Of a stretch of 5,502 nt of DNA, positions 5,132-5,502 are shown piece after piece (position 1 is the first letter of the stretch; each line of letters opens with the position of its first letter). The DNA comes from Candidatus Eisenbergiella stercorigallinarum (GTDB lineage Bacteria; Bacillota; Clostridia; Lachnospirales; Lachnospiraceae), in NCBI GenBank assembly GCA_019120525.1, contig DWUW01000284.1:1-5502 (forward strand). The letters run 5' to 3'. Below the pieces are notes generated by a model, which saw only the letters and a program-made list of their open reading frames with translations, ran no database searches and was not told where the DNA came from. The translations under genes and the position numbers were made by a program.

Positions 5132-5502
5132 TCCTCTGCCTTCCTTTCATCCAGAAGCCGGATCAGCTCCGCCGCGATGTGCTCCCCGAGGATCCGGTAG
5201 CCCTCCGCGTTGGGATGCACCCCGTCCGGCATCAGATGGAGCACGTTATCCTTATCATGGCCGTCCAGGATATTGGAATTGTACAGGTCGAACACCTCAA
5301 ACCCATGCTCCTTCGCCAGGGTAAGGATCGTCTCCGGGAATTCCTCCTGGGGCATCAGGTATTTCCGCTGCGCCTTCAGATAATCGTGCAGGCTGTTGGG
5401 AAGCGGCGTCAGGAAAATCACTTCCGCCTGCGGATAATCCTCCTTCAGCCCCTCCATCAGCTCATCCAGATCTCCCCAGAACGTGCGCGGCGCGCGCTCC
5501 TT
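5128..5502 (-). CDS. SGNH/GDSL-type esterase or lipase, C-terminal part (N-terminus outside window)
   Basis: The frame is open to the window edge for 124 codons, so the gene starts to the right. The visible part begins with RTFWGDLDELMEGLKEDYP, then strand AEVIFLTPLP, a helical section (MPQEEFPETILTLAKEHGFEVFDLY) and the signature block V motif DGVHPNAEGYRILGEHI. Its Asp and His (D93 and H96 of the fragment) supply two catalytic residues of SGNH hydrolases. The GDS block with the nucleophile Ser, and the Gly and Asn blocks, lie outside the window. These enzymes remove acyl groups from carbohydrates, lipids or other esters; the substrate cannot be read from this part. The stop TGA overlaps the GTG start of the sigma gene, so the two are co-translated. 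The long internal ATG at 5457 is not the true start, since conserved sequence continues upstream of it. Confidence 0.85.
   Translation of the reverse strand, partial: KERAPRTFWGDLDELMEGLKEDYPQAEVIFLTPLPNSLHDYLKAQRKYLMPQEEFPETILTLAKEHGFEVFDLYNSNILDGHDKDNVLHLMPDGVHPNAEGYRILGEHIAAELIRLLDERKAEE

Overview
The window looks like chromosome of a moderately GC-rich Lachnospiraceae-type clostridium. I infer this from a SigH-type sigma factor, AGGAGG-like ribosome binding sites, two lipoproteins with acidic Thr/Glu/Ala-rich tethers, and hypothetical proteins whose style I associate with that family. Every supported gene is on the minus strand, so the window reads from right to left. No rRNA, tRNA, CRISPR array or mobile element is visible.

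Right block (5502 to 3115): a tightly packed operon. It starts with the C-terminal part of an SGNH/GDSL hydrolase that enters from outside the window. A SigH/Spo0H-like sigma factor follows, its GTG start overlapping the hydrolase stop by 4 bp. Four bases after the sigma stop comes a 463-residue protein. It has a barstar-like N-terminal domain, an immunoglobulin-like (E-set/CBM48-like) middle region and a family CE1 (feruloyl esterase / esterase D type) alpha/beta hydrolase with a visible Ser-Asp-His triad. The barstar-esterase fusion and its coupling to a sigma factor are the most unusual content here.

Centre (3114 to 2395): a 211-bp intergenic region holds a near-consensus housekeeping promoter (TTGGCA, 17 bp, TATAAT), preceded by two 13-bp near-identical direct repeats spaced about four helical turns apart. 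The promoter drives a single 134-residue conserved hypothetical gene, which is followed by a hairpin terminator.

Left-centre (2385 to 940): a leader with several small inverted repeats precedes two consecutive lipoprotein genes 31 bp apart. The first carries an NTF2-like C-terminal domain and the second an uncharacterised globular domain. A perfect 10-bp inverted repeat after the second is the likely operon terminator.

Left edge (794 to 1): an uninterrupted reading frame leaves the window. It joins a small conserved-hypothetical domain to a region resembling the vitamin B12-dependent methionine synthase activation domain. A strong ribosome binding site sits exactly at the domain junction, so the downstream domain may also be made separately. 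No intergenic stretch exceeds 300 bases.
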